From positions 186,001 through 250,000 of the forward strand of contig JAQFWX010000023.1 of NCBI GenBank assembly GCA_027605045.1: a stretch of 64,000 bases of DNA, read 5' to 3'. This DNA comes from Phallus indusiatus (Eukaryota > Basidiomycota > Agaricomycetes > Phallales > Phallaceae). Below the pieces are notes generated by a model that was not told the DNA's origin, searched no databases, and worked only from the letters and a program-made list of their open reading frames with translations. Positions 1 to 11,258 of this stretch are shown here, piece by piece. Position 1 is the stretch's first letter. The number at the start of each line of letters is the position of its first letter. The position numbers were made by a program, and so were the translations under genes.

Positions 1-400
1 GCTATTCATATCCGCCCACGCCTGGTTTACTCGCGCAGCGGCTTTTAACGCACCGCTTCTTATACCCCTATCCGAAGACGTACTCCGGCTAGCTGAACTA
101 TTTGAAAAGACTGGAGTAATTACAGAAAAGTTTGTCGAAAAGCAAGGTCCTGATGTTCCAACGTGGTTCGAGGTCGGGAGCATGATAATAGACTGTGCAG
201 ATCAAGCCTGGAAAATTTTACCCCAAGACATCGACCTGTATGGAGAAAAATATCGAGACCGTGTTGATGAAGAACAGCCTGAGGTGGTATCGCTTGCGGA
301 TAATACCCAGGGCGGAGAATTGCCGTCGACATCAGCCTCTGCCTCCAAAAATTCAAAAAGCGATGCGCCTCAAAGTACAAAAGGGGGTTCGACGCAATAA
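1..400 (+). CDS. 3' end of an unidentified protein gene (partial)
   Basis: The frame starting at base 2 is open from the window edge to a TAA at 398-400 and encodes the last 132 residues of a protein whose start lies outside the window. The visible part is hydrophilic, begins with an aromatic/Ala-rich stretch (AHAWFTRAAAFNAPLL) and ends in a low-complexity Ser/Thr/Lys tail (STSASASKNSKSDAPQSTKG) that looks disordered. I do not recognise a family. The continuous frame reaching the edge and the amino-acid composition support real coding sequence. An intron inside this stretch cannot be excluded. Confidence 0.6.
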   Translation, partial: LFISAHAWFTRAAAFNAPLLIPLSEDVLRLAELFEKTGVITEKFVEKQGPDVPTWFEVGSMIIDCADQAWKILPQDIDLYGEKYRDRVDEEQPEVVSLADNTQGGELPSTSASASKNSKSDAPQSTKGGSTQ

Positions 401-908
401 ATCATATTTCACACTGGCCAAGTTCATGGCGCCTTTCTTCAAACTGAGCTACTCTCTCAGTGGGAGACCGGTGTTATTCGTTGTACCGCACCTCCGGCTT
501 TGGCACGAATCGCCGCACTTGGAGCAAGATGGTTTTGCTATATGGGCTATATGGGGTGTGCTTTCATAAGTTTTTTAGTCACAGCGTTTTAGTCAACAGA
601 ATTGTAGAGCGACCTGACGATATAATTATGTTTGTTCAGAATCATCGCACACTTGCTCATTTCTTCTTATCATGATTTGATACGATCAAGTTGACTCAAA
701 AAACTAGATAATAGGGCATGTATATACGATGGCTTGACAAACAAGAAGAGTTTCATTTCCCGCGTACAAAAAAATGAAGATCAAAGAGTACAGTATCAAT
801 GTCCACCGCAAGTTTCTCGTTCTTTGCCATAGCACGACACAAGATCGTTCACGGTTTTGTTAATAGCAGGAACATCGGTGGGATTTACTCTAAATGAAGG
901 GGAAAAAA
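401..908. other. intergenic, converging 3' ends
   Basis: This lies between the 3' end of the first gene and the 3' end of the minus-strand nucleoside hydrolase. It is AT-rich with short open frames only. I see no gene or repeat. Confidence 0.5.
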
Positions 909-2347
909 TTATTTGCATTTCACCACAAGAAATGGGGTTGCGTACATTATGAATCTCTGAACTTGTGGCGGCTCCAACTCCGCATCATCATTCCAAAATG
1001 AGGCCCAAGTGGTCGGGGAAGGTTTCGGAATGAGTTGTAAAGCTCCCGTAGTAGTCTTATTTCCGTATTGGAAAAGATTGGTGGAGTTACCGAGATTTCT
1101 CAAACCGAAAATGGCATAGTAGGTGGCCAAAATATCGTGAGGTCCGAATTTGTTGTCGGCCGTGATCGTGTCATAAGCTAATAAAAACCGTTTGTTAGCA
1201 AATGTTTACCCCGTTTCCACATTTCTACCTTACCGAATCTGACTGGGTTGTTCTTAGGGAGACTACATGCGGCCTGGACGGATGGGTTACTTAGATTAGC
1301 TTCGAAGCCGGGAAAATAAGTGACTAGCGACGGCCACTTTGTCAGAACTTGTGCAGAGGACCCCGAATTGACTAAAAAAATGGGCTTAGTTGCGACAACA
1401 TATAAAGCTGGAAATTCACTCGCCCAAATTATATCCTGCACCATGAATATGATTAGATGTGTTGCAACTTCCGCCTTGGACGACCAGTTCTGCAACATTG
1501 TCCGTAATCAATTTGGTGTTGTTCTTGTCAAGTAGCTTCTTGTATAATTTGTCGAGGTTATTGAGGAAACCAATAGCAACGATTGTGACATCTTTGTGCT
1601 TCTGCAAAGTCTCTTCATAGAATTCGACGGGGTCCTTCACGTCTTTAGGTAACAATGATTTGAAATCCTCTGGGAAGCAATCAGGGTTGGAAAGCTGAGT
1701 GATGTACTGTGGACCGATTTTAATATTCGGTTCAGTTGTGTCGTTCGTTGTTTTACTGTCTCGTGCTAAAGGAATATCTGGATGGCAATACCACGTGTTG
1801 ATTGCATCGATAGCGGGAAGCGAAAATTTGCTAGTGACATCTGGCGAAATGTCAATAAAAAGATCTCTTTCGGAGAGATGGTTGCTCTCTCTATTATATA
1901 TTTACCTGAAACAATTCCTAGGATATTCACAAAACCCATAGTCTGCAAAATATTAGCCACTGCTACCGCGGCCACTAAAATATTCGTTTCAAATTTGCGA
2001 CATGTCTCAATTCTATCGAGCACACGGAGTCTCACCATCATCCGTAACTGAATCAATATGAGTATATCAGTCATTATCCAAAGCTATATATTTGCTTACA
2101 GCTTAACAGATCCGTATCGATAATGATGTTTTTGGGTACAAAACCCTCTGTCGGAAAACGTTAGTCAATACACGTTTTGACGACGAAATGACACAAAAGC
2201 GTTACTGGGTGGTTTCAAGTCTGGGCAAGTAAACTCGCTAGGTGGAGATATGGGGTCTGGCTTTGGGCAAGCGGGCTCGTTGATCGCCGCAACGTGGGCA
2301 ACAATGGAGCCGGAGAAAAGAAGAGCGGACAAAGTTTTCAGCAACAT
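909..2347 (-). CDS. secreted inosine/uridine-preferring nucleoside hydrolase-like protein, copy 1
   Basis: Predicted to cleave the N-glycosidic bond of ribonucleosides outside the cell. The start at 2347 gives a signal peptide (MLLKTLSALLFSGSIVAHVA). Splicing across 2100-2050 and the next short intron gives NIIIDTDLLS followed by TDDVAAVAVAN, the metal-binding Asp motif of the CU-NH family. Later segments match the family: VTIVAIGFLNNL and ELVVQGGSCN (usually VVMGG). The C-terminus ends in a weakly hydrophobic stretch after LEPPQVQRF. Several introns of about 50 nt are needed; the one at 1372-1423 has a GC donor (GCGAGT) where copy 2 has GT. Copy 2 lies directly upstream in the same orientation, so the pair looks like a tandem duplication. 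In both copies the Asp usually found three residues before the DD pair is replaced (Phe here). Family is secure; exact exon ends are inferred. Confidence 0.85.
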
Positions 2348-3545
2348 TTCAAGACAGTACAAAATCGTTATGGGAATTGGAAACTGGTTGAGCGGTGTTT
2401 GGTGCTTTCTTGAGCTGAGGGAAGTGGTCGTATTTATGTATGAGCATATTGGTAGTGGGAACCGGCTTGCGACCGATTCAGAGCGACTAGTGGCTGACCA
2501 TGAATTCACTGTATATTCGCTCGATCGTCCAGAGCACAATGAATTGTTGGTGTCTGAATGAAGTTCAAGTCGTAATTCAATCTGTTAGGCTACACGTCCC
2601 CGATGTATAGAGCTGACGTCGGCGAAAACTTTTCTACGACCCTAGACTGCATGGTAAACCCTAAACAGACGAAATCTGAACAGACACGAATTCAAAACAC
2701 GTCGAACGTGTATGGAGAACACTCACGGGAAGTTACGGCATCAGGCTAACTTCGTACAGCCTCAAAGCTTTTGCGCCACAAATGACAAGTAAGGAGGGGA
2801 AAATTGAGTTTTTGTCGGGTGTTACGGCAATGCCCGGCTTTCAGCCTAGTATGTATGTAATAGGAACTGCTTTCGTTAGTATTTGATTGGTCAAAACCAA
2901 AAATAGCTTTGAATGCTTGGCACTGGCTATATCTTTCGATCTTCTTGAATTCAAAATAATATCTTCAGTTATTGATTCGATTCGGTGAACAGCGATCAAC
3001 GAACCCCGAATCACCCGATTACGAGCGAATCGCGTCATTTCAAAAAGTGTAACGCTCGTAAAATGTGCATAGGCTTGGTTTTCTAAGATTTGAAACTGAT
3101 GCCTAAGGACTAAGGACTAAGGACTGAAGTTGAAGTTATAATAACTGGGTGTCGCGTGCTGTCGGTCCCGAGTGAACTCGGAGTAGATAGACTCGGAGGA
3201 ACGCGTCAATTACAGAATACAAATTTAAATGGATGAACTTTCTTGTGAGGAGAAAAATCCCTATGCATTGTTCGGCATTGCTGTCAGGCAGTGAAAATCG
3301 CGTCTCCCGCGAGAAGTTTATAACTGAGATCGTGATTGTTATTCGTCAAGTTGATACTACAAGTACTATTGCATTTTATTTTTCAACATCCAAAAAAACC
3401 CACGTAGTCAGTAACGTGGGGTAGTACTTGGATCCAATCAGCGGCAAACCGGTTTTCCAGTCCCATAGCAAGACAGGAGCCCATTCAACTTATTACCAAT
3501 GGTTTGAGCTGATTCATTTAATCTGAATACGAAGAAAAAAGTTAG
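2348..3545. other. intergenic between the two nucleoside hydrolases
   Basis: About 1.2 kb separating the two tandem genes; it must hold the promoter of copy 1. Only short open frames on both strands. The one structured feature is the 7-bp tandem repeat at 3104-3124. Confidence 0.5.
3104..3124. repeat. short tandem repeat, (TAAGGAC)x3
   Basis: Three perfect head-to-tail copies of TAAGGAC in the nucleoside hydrolase intergenic region. A simple microsatellite with no evident function. Confidence 0.9.
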
Positions 3546-4928
3546 CTAGATAGAAAAGCCAATGAGAAGACTATAAACAACATACAATAGATAATGCCGG
3601 GATGCTGGTGGAGATATCGCGTAGTTCCATACAGTATCAGTTCTTACTTCAACAGCGGATTTTGGATCTGGAACGAACTGCAAACTTCCCGTGTTGTTTG
3701 CATTCCCGTATTTGAATGAACCTTCCTCCAAACCAAATATAGCGTAAAAAGTAGTTAGAATATCATGCGGCTGAAACTTGAAAGAGAAATTGGCTGTCTC
3801 ATAAACTTGATAATTTAAGGAATGAGATCGTATTCTGTTATGAATCTAATATTGTCTTACTGTATCGAAGTGGACTGGATGGCGAGAGGTCTAGCGCAAC
3901 TTGGCCAGCGCGGACTTGCTGAGCAATAAAACCGGGGAAAAAGGTTACCGGGGTTGGCCATTTGGTAACGACTTGAGCTGAGGGAAGATCCTGAACTAAA
4001 ACCCACGTCGGTAATGTCAATCACATACTTCTCAGATTAGAATGTTAAATTACCCAAGTTGACGCCAGCACCAAAAGGCATGTCTGTGGTATTGCAACTA
4101 CCGCCTTGAACAACCAATTCTTTGACTTTCTTTTGAATCAGCTCAGCACCACCATCGGAGTAATAGAGATCATGAAGGTTGGTCAAGAAACCAATAGCGA
4201 TGATTGTAACGCTTTGATCCTCAGCCGCGGACAGAGTATCTTTATAGAAAGTAACGGGATCTTTCACGTTTTTGCGGTTGAAGTCCTCTGGGAAGTCTTG
4301 TGGATTAGCAAGCTTGGTGATATACTCCGGATTATCGAGAGTTACTCCTGGTTCTCTGACTATGTCTGTCACATGGGGGGTTTGGGACAACGGGATATCG
4401 GGGTGGCAATACCACGTGTTGATCGCGTCCATGCCAGGAAGAGAGTATTTGCTCGTGACGGCTGTAAAGATATATCTACTTGAACCTTAAAAAGACTTTG
4501 GTTGACCCACTTACATGAAACAATGCCTAAAATCTTTGTATATCCCATCGTCTGCAAAGTATTCGCTATCGCAAAAGCCCCAGCTTACATCGTTTTGATG
4601 TTCAGCGTGTCCCATCTTTGAGTTGAAAAGCGAGGAAGACAACATACCGTCATCCGTATCTGTTAACAAATAAGTCGTTGAAATTTTGTTTAAAAAGGGA
4701 GAATGGACCTACAGCTCAAAAAATCTGAATCGATTATAATTTCTTTTGGTTTGTCCGGAAGGGCTGCACTCAAATATGTTAATGATCCTATTTGAATCTT
4801 TGACGGTTGTGCATGGACGTACGGACGGCAGGTTTGAAATTTGGACAAGTCAGAGGAGCTGTCGGTACGGCATATGTGGTCGTAAAACCGGTGAGAGCAA
4901 GAAGAGACACCAGAGCACGAAGCGACAT
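3546..4928 (-). CDS. secreted nucleoside hydrolase-like protein, copy 2, with hydrophobic tail
   Basis: Paralogue of the neighbouring gene with the same predicted activity. The ATG at 4928 starts a signal peptide (MSLRALVSLLALTGFTTTYA). Splicing joins KPKEIIIDSDFLS to TDDAGAFAIANTLQTMGY, the CU-NH metal-binding region. The next blocks are VTIIAIGFLTNLHDLY, ELVVQGGSCNTT and VVTKWPTPVTFFPGF, in family order. The protein ends SRHYLLYVVYSLLIGFSI, a hydrophobic C-terminus after a Pro/Ser region that could be a GPI-anchor signal or membrane tail; copy 1 has a much weaker version. Introns are canonical GT..AG, including the one homologous to the GC..AG intron of copy 1. Start choice rests on the signal peptide; the longer ATG at 4968 is in another frame. 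Confidence 0.85.
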
Positions 4929-6516
4929 TGAGTGGAAACGAACGAAGGCGCTGTAACACCAGGTTCATACGATTTCAGAGGCCGTATTTATGTGGTATAC
5001 GCCAAGTCCTGTCCGCTCATTTGACGGGGTTTTTCGGGCCTACGCCTTAATCATAAATTATCCACATGAAGCGTATTTTCTTAAAGGCTGAGCTGAGTTG
5101 GAAGCTTGAATGCCTCATCTCACTTTAAGCTGACCGTGAAAGACCGCGATAAAATTCAATAGATTCAATCAGGCTTCTTTACATATCTGTGGAAAGACCT
5201 TCATAATTAATCACCGGTTCTTCACTTATGCTATATTGCTCACGATTGATGCTGTCAAGTTTCAATTGCGATGAGTGACAAATAATGGCGATGGGTGTGC
5301 TCAATTGATCATTTGAGCCGGTGTACAGTGGATGAGTCCGACTCGGCACCACGGCATTGCATCAATCAAGGCGCACGCCTGATTTGGATGATAGACCTCA
5401 AGAACTGACATTGTATAAACTTGGTTTGATAGCTAGAAAATATGAGTTGTCATTAATAATAGTTTGAGCCAACCAATCAAGAAACTTCGAAAAACATAAC
5501 AAAACACAATAAACTAACAAAGTCCTTTAACCCGGGATCAAAATTGACACCACAAGGGTATAGCAGAAGCCATAACACTATCGAACAACGCCCACCAACT
5601 ACGCCAAACGACTCACACTGTAGTAGGTAAATTAACTCATACATAGATAGTTATTTGAACCGTGAATACCGCTGCTAAAAATTCTGGCCAAGTAACGACT
5701 TCCGTAACTATTTACCACTTGACTACAATCAAATCTCATTTTTATTTTATTTTACGAGATATTTTATGTACAAACTTATATCCTAGAAGATAAGAAAATG
5801 CTCGTTCCGTTTTAAGCCAATTTGGTATGATTTTGAACTGATGATTGAGGGTAAGAAAAATTTCTGTTGTGCCGGCTGGATGTGGAGGATTAGAATGAAG
5901 TGGAAAAATGAATTTTTCCAAAACATTAATAATTGTTATTCACAGATGGGTGTTTTCGTACATGAAGAATTATTGTATTGTACTTCTGAATAAAAAGCTA
6001 ATCTACACGTTATAGCAACTAGGGATACGGTCGGTCAAGCAAGAGTAGTTAATATTTTGACTTTCTTTACCACTACCATGAGGTACCGTGCTCTAGTGGT
6101 GGCAGCATCCCACGAACGGCACTGTGTCGTCGGCTCGAATTGTGACTCCCACTTCAGTTTTTGTTGTTTTACCCTAGGATAACCACTTATTGTATTTTTT
6201 CCGATACCTAATTCAAAGATTTATTTACTCCCTAAGAAATTATCTACTATTTGAAAGGACGGTATAAATTTTCCTTACTAGTTTTCTATTAATTTTATAC
6301 GGTGGTGTTCGGGGTCAGACTTGATAGGCGAAAAACGCCCTAGATCTTATCTGGTCACTCGGACTCATCCACTAAAAACCCATTTGAGCCGTCCACGTGA
6401 GGCCAAACTGTATGAAGGCACGGAATCTGATTCAGAATAATTGAATATCGAATGATCTATCTCTAAAATCGTGAAAGCTTGAGGTAGATTATGAAAAAAA
6501 GGGTATTAGGTTTACC
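4929..6516. other. intergenic, AT-rich
   Basis: No open frame of convincing composition on either strand, and no RNA gene recognised. The stretch contains the promoter side of nucleoside hydrolase copy 2 and ends at the left target duplication (6509-6516) of the MITE. Confidence 0.5.
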
Positions 6517-7252
6517 TAGGGCTCCCCACCGTACCGTAAACGGATACGGCCGTACACTATACGGAAAAAATACGGACCAAGCCGTGCCGTCACCGTACCG
6601 TATTGTCACTTCCAGGTAGCCTCGACGGTACGGGTACGGGCAAAAAACGGCCGTTTACGTCCGTATTACGGATACGGTTGGGTTTAGATTCAATTTAGAG
6701 CATTATAGAGTATTATTCACACACCTATGTATCCAATCATCTAAAATATCATGAATAGGTGGCTACAAAGGCGGCGTAATCGTATATACGCTGAAAAATG
6801 GGCGAAATCTACTGACTTGTGGTGTGACATGCATGTGACATATGATATGTGACGCATGTGACAGAAGATTGCGTCGCTTTAAACCGACCCTGACCACTTC
6901 ATTAGCGCTCACCTCAGTTTGCCGAATAGGAATGTTCAACTCAGACTCGTTTTTTTTTAGATGGATGGCGCGGGTGCCTCGGGTTTTGCCTCAATAGGGT
7001 CAAATTTGAGACGGAGCTGCCAGAGTAAAGGTAAAATTCACTTGAAATTCACAGTTCACCTAAAACTACTTACAGACACCGTATAGCCGTATTTACGGCC
7101 GTAAACGGCCGTTTTTATACGGGCCGTATCCGTATACCCAAAATCTTCAGACGGCATACGGCCAAATCAACCAGACTCGAGTTCGGTACGGATACGGCGC
7201 CGTAATACGGGTGCCGTATATACGGGCTATACGGCTACGGTGGGGAGCCCTA
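6517..7252. mobile_element. hAT-like non-autonomous DNA transposon (MITE)
   Basis: A 736-bp element bounded by perfect 17-bp terminal inverted repeats, TAGGGCTCCCCACCGTA at 6517-6533 and its reverse complement at 7236-7252. It is flanked by an 8-bp direct repeat GGTTTACC (6509-6516 and 7253-7260). TIRs starting TAGGG with 8-bp duplications are the hallmark of hAT transposons. No transposase frame is present, so it must be mobilised in trans. The outer parts are packed with the pentamer TACGG/CCGTA: by eye about 13 copies in 6529-6685 and about 16 in 7078-7240, very few in the AT-rich middle. This resembles the subterminal transposase-binding repeats of hAT elements. Perfect TIRs and duplication suggest a fairly recent insertion. 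Confidence 0.88.
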
Positions 7253-8117
7253 GGTTTACCTAAACGCAATGACAACTTGAGGCAGTGGAACGTGTTATAA
7301 ACTCTTCGACATTTTTCATGAAGAAGATGAATGTATGTAATCAAACGCACCATATTCGGAAAAGGAACAAGCCGTAGTTAAGAAAAAGTGTCAGATTTTA
7401 AATGCCGTCCAGCCTCCGCATTCCTTCCAGTTCAAAGTTGTTAGGATCTCTAAAAGAGTTATTTATGATATATATGCGCATACTGTGTCAAATGTTAATT
7501 CCGAAGCGTTCTCAATGACCCCAAATTCATCCAGCAAATAGTTTGCGGGTGACAAAACTGGAGGGACATTGATTCCAGCATGTGCATGACCGGTTCAGAA
7601 ACCAATGAGATGACTCAAGTAGCACAGCCACTCGATCATGCCAGAATGTATATGTCAAGGGTTCAGCCTAATGTCATTATAGTCTAATTACGTACCTAAA
7701 TGTGAATTTCATAGAAGAAGCGGCTTGACGCCCTCCTCGTTAAGATTCAGCACTACCCATGTGCGTCACAATTAAGACTTGAAGCCTGGATAAATTTCTT
7801 TGGTTCGACTACTCAATCCGTGCTAAATGATACAAGACCAGGCAAATCCTTCAAGAACGTCGATATACTTCACTTAATCAACTTCTTCGCCGATATCATG
7901 TGCACAACGCAATTGAGCCATTTACGGGATATCGATTAAGTTTGATGAAACTTCGTTTGAAGACAAATCAAACCAGATCAAACCCTGTCAAACCTCTCTC
8001 TCTTTTCTTTCTTCAATAATGAAATGTCTCAGTTATACATACATAAGTGACATTGTCAGACCTGGGTGGCAAAACACCAGGGAACATTATACTATCAGAA
8101 GCATGATGAATCAATAT
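7253..8117. other. intergenic
   Basis: Begins with the right 8-bp target duplication of the MITE. The remainder is AT-rich, without a convincing gene, and runs into the 3' end of the minus-strand PEBP gene. A CT-rich tract lies near 7995-8015. Confidence 0.5.
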
Positions 8118-8996
8118 TCATGCTTCGCCTGCCGCAGCAAGATCAGCCGGATTAGTACTAAGAGTCATAAAATCGCCCGCCAGCACTGGGCCGAGCTTAA
8201 ACTCCTCCGCGAACTGAGAAATGTTGAAATTCAGGATTGAACTATTTAGGCTTGTCGGGAAATCGGCTGGTTGACGAAAGAGCAGCCACGTATATCTATC
8301 CTCCCAGATAGGGCGTCAAAAAAAACATCGCTCATGGAGACAAGTTGGCGTTGACTCACCTATGTGGATCAGAGGTGTTCGGAGGAGAAGGTTGGATGTA
8401 ATCGCTTAGTGCTGGAGTGCGATTGACCAGTGTAGCTCCGAGACCCTCTACCGTCGGGTGTCCCTCCAATACAAAATTGCCACCTAAGAAATGACGGATC
8501 TGAGCATCTGAAGGATCCTGAGGTGTTGGAGCGTCCGGGTCGACTTTTTGACGAGTCAAACATATGTACGTTTTTATGTTGTAATATTCTATGAAAACTC
8601 ACTCATTGCAACGACAAAAGTCTCTTTCATCAAATTCTGATCAGAAGAAGGAATAGACCATGTCGGTCTGATAGCAGTTTCTTTCCGGATTTATTATTTA
8701 GTCTACAGTTTGAAATGAGATTTAGGCTAGCTCTTACGTGGCATTGTAAAGTTTCTTCCCGGAGGAGTAACAACCTTAATCTCTCCATGCGTATCGGGAA
8801 GGGTATACGCCACATTGAGTAATAAAACCGGATTGAACGACGAAAGAACGTCTGGAACCAATCCTGCTTGAATAAACGCTTTTTGTACAGATTCCGGGGT
8901 ATTCTGGAAAACGCCATTGCTATTTGGAGTTGCGAAACCAAAACATATCGACACTGCGAGAGAGTATAACAAACGAGAGTAACGCATGGCTGGCAA
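8118..8996 (-). CDS. secreted PEBP-family protein
   Basis: Phosphatidylethanolamine-binding-protein-like fold; fungal members bind lipids or inhibit serine carboxypeptidase, but the ligand cannot be read from sequence. The start (8996, or 8987 for the second Met) gives a signal peptide, RLLYSLAVSICFGFATP. Four exons splice cleanly. Exon 1 holds QKAFIQAGLVPDVLSSFNP. Exon 2 has TAIRPTWSIPSSDQNLMKET ending FVVAM. Exon 3 opens with the family signature DPDAPTPQDPSDAQIRHFL. The last exon holds RYTWLLFRQPADF and ends LAAAGEA at the TGA (8118-8120). DPDAP and the downstream RH are the ligand-pocket motif of PEBPs, and the exon-exon joins restore family sequence exactly. Confidence 0.9.
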
Positions 8997-9802
8997 ATAA
9001 CAAAGAAGTGAGAAGTTTGAAGAGAGGTCGAATGCTTTAAATATACGTGGTCAACTGGCCAGTGCCGTGTGTAAATGCGGCGTGAAGCATCACCCCAAGT
9101 ATAGGTATAGCACAAGCCATTCCCACGTGAGGTAATGAGGAAGGTAGCGAAGACAAATTTATCCCATGGAAACCGACGATATACGGAGTCAGAGGATGGA
9201 GCGCGAAAAGAAAGGAAGAAGTGAAGAAGCCGAAATTTTTTTCCATGATTCATTACCGAATATGGAATGAATGAACAAAAGCTCTCATCTGGATTCGACA
9301 TCATCAACTCACGCGAGGACACTGTTTAATTGATCAGCTGAAGTCGAGAGATTGATGGAGAAACCAACCGGATTGTACGATTTTGTCACTACGCCGAACG
9401 CAGTTAACGATATAGTGAGAAGCTGATTTATCCATAAAAAAAGTAGCGGCACTCCTCGGCACTCCCATTCATATACATAAACCACCAAACTTGAAATTCG
9501 TTATATCTGACATGACGTAAACTTCTCATATGAATCATGCGGGTCGGTTAGAAAAGATCCTTGTCTAAAGAATACGCTGAAAAAAAAACCACTTTTAAAA
9601 TTTTGAGCCAGAAGAGTAATGATAGGATAAATCCCGACCTCAGTCACAGATTTAAAAGATTCGAATATTTGGGATCGGAATCGGAATTGGAGGTATGAGT
9701 CCGTGTGTCAACAGATATACTTGTAATCCTTCAAACTCCTCATTCGCTCGCCCCATTTTTCCTGTAAATACATAAGTGTTTTTCTTTTCAGATCCGAATC
9801 TC
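8997..9802. other. intergenic, promoter side of the PEBP gene
   Basis: No convincing gene. A TATATTTAAA-like box on the minus strand lies near 9036-9046, about 45 nt upstream of the PEBP start. The long minus-strand open frame across 8630-9322 overlaps the PEBP exons in another frame and is not taken as real. Confidence 0.4.
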
Positions 9803-10027
9803 TTAGTACGGACCTGAACCCTGAGCTTTGTTTGACCACGCTTGCTTATAATGATCGCGACGAGTCGACGATGAAAAACCGATTGTTATATCAAGGGTAT
9901 AGAATAAAGTATTACCATTTTTGAGCGTCGTTTCTCTGACAGAACCGTCCTTAAACCACCTTAATACATCATCAACATGTCCTTTAGTACTAACAGGTAC
10001 GAGTTTCCACCCTTCGGGGTCGGCCAT
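9803..10027 (-). CDS. possible small protein, function unknown
   Basis: A 74-residue frame from ATG 10027 (an in-frame ATG at 10042 is also possible), starting MADPEGWKLVPVSTKGHVDD and ending KAQGSGPY. Composition is protein-like and hydrophilic, with no signal peptide or membrane segment. I do not recognise a family. A GT..AG pair could remove the segment after TLKN (about 9918-9848), giving a shorter product with the same end. It could be the degenerate remainder of a larger gene. Weak call. Confidence 0.3.
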   Translation of the reverse strand: MADPEGWKLVPVSTKGHVDDVLRWFKDGSVRETTLKNGNTLFYTLDITIGFSSSTRRDHYKQAWSNKAQGSGPY

Positions 10028-10531
10028 CGAGCTTTGATCCACTATTCATGATCACGTGCAGAACGATTCATTTTCGAAGTTTAGTAGAAAGTCGAAGGAT
10101 AAGAAAGATTTGAAGGATTGAAAAAAAAACATTAAAAGCTTGGCTACGTGCCAAATGGTGCGAGCGTCCAAGGACGCCAAGGAAGTAGCGTAAACATTAG
10201 GCCCCCAAGGGTCACATGTCACATACGATGTCACTGAAGCGATTTTTTTGCTGTTACATAATACATAAATAGTTATGTAGAAGAAAAACAACAACAGGAT
10301 ATTTTCGAAGGTCCAAAAAATAATTATTTGTATGTGTATGTTCAGAGCTAGAAAAAAAAAAAACACAGTAAGATAGAAACAATGTTGGAATATTCTTCAT
10401 ATCCGCATGAGATAGACGAGTATAAAAACGAGAGAGGTCAACTGGGATATGGAGAGTGAAAAAGCACCCAGTGCTACCGAATTCGCTTGACCGGGTGTGA
10501 CCTTTTTTTTATATAGGAGTGAAGTAATTAA

Positions 10532-11258
10532 TTAAGCTGGACGGACGGAGGGTATAGAGATTTTTTTCCCCCTTACCTGTAGAGTTTCATTAAATGGATG
10601 TCCCGCTTCCTGACATGCCGCGGTAAAATCTAATGAACAAAGTGTTCGATTAAAAGAAGAGGAAAGGGAGAGGAGTAAATTCGATGACTCGCTGTCTAGT
10701 TTTGGTTGTTCTTCTGCGGCAAAAATAGGACCCATGCTGCTATTGGCGATACAGTCTACGCATTGGAGAATGGAGTTTGCGGACGCGTCGCTGCATATGC
10801 ATGTTACGTTGATTTGGGACGAGGATAGGGCGCATGTCTGAAGGGAGGAGTTAGATCAGTGCGTGTTGCATGCGGGAAATAGCTGATTTGGGACACTTGC
10901 GTTTGATATGTCAAGAAACGGCTGACACGAAGCTTGACACTTTGGAGTAGAAAGATATAAGGTTCAAAAAGAAGAATTCTCTGGCAGGGCAATAGACGTA
11001 CTTCTGGTGGAATAGAACCAAGGGGCATGGCATCGGCCAGGCGCAAATGCAGTTGGAAGAGCGACGGCGAGGACGACGATGGTGATGATCGTGGTCGTAG
11101 CTGCGGGCTATTTGCTTCTCTTAATGCACTTCCTACATGAATAAACCGTTAAGATGAATTAGTTGTGCTTTGTCTGGCATCAAGCTCCTTAAAGTGTGCG
11201 TACCTTGTGATAGCGAGGAGAGGAGGAAGAGAGGCAATGCGATTGCCCAGAATATCAT
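10532..11258 (-). CDS. small secreted Cys-containing protein
   Basis: Unrecognised family. The ATG at 11258 starts a signal peptide (MIFWAIALPLFLLSSLSQG). The first intron ends near 11133 and the second joins SIPPE to a Cys-rich segment. That segment reads TCALSSSQINVTCICSDAS, then LQCVDCIANSSMG, then TLCSLDFTAACQEAGHPF. The paired Cys spacing and N-glycosylation sites (NVT, NRT, NET) suit an extracellular fungal protein, often GPI-anchored in such families. The frame continues to a stop at 10532. A GT donor exists after FNETLQ, so a further exon supplying a hydrophobic tail (for example the very hydrophobic frame near 10250-10366) is possible; the 3' end is uncertain. Confidence 0.55.

Noticed and set aside
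8630..9322. 230-residue minus-strand open frame
   Set aside because: It overlaps the spliced PEBP exons in a different frame and has no recognisable motif. The PEBP model explains the region.
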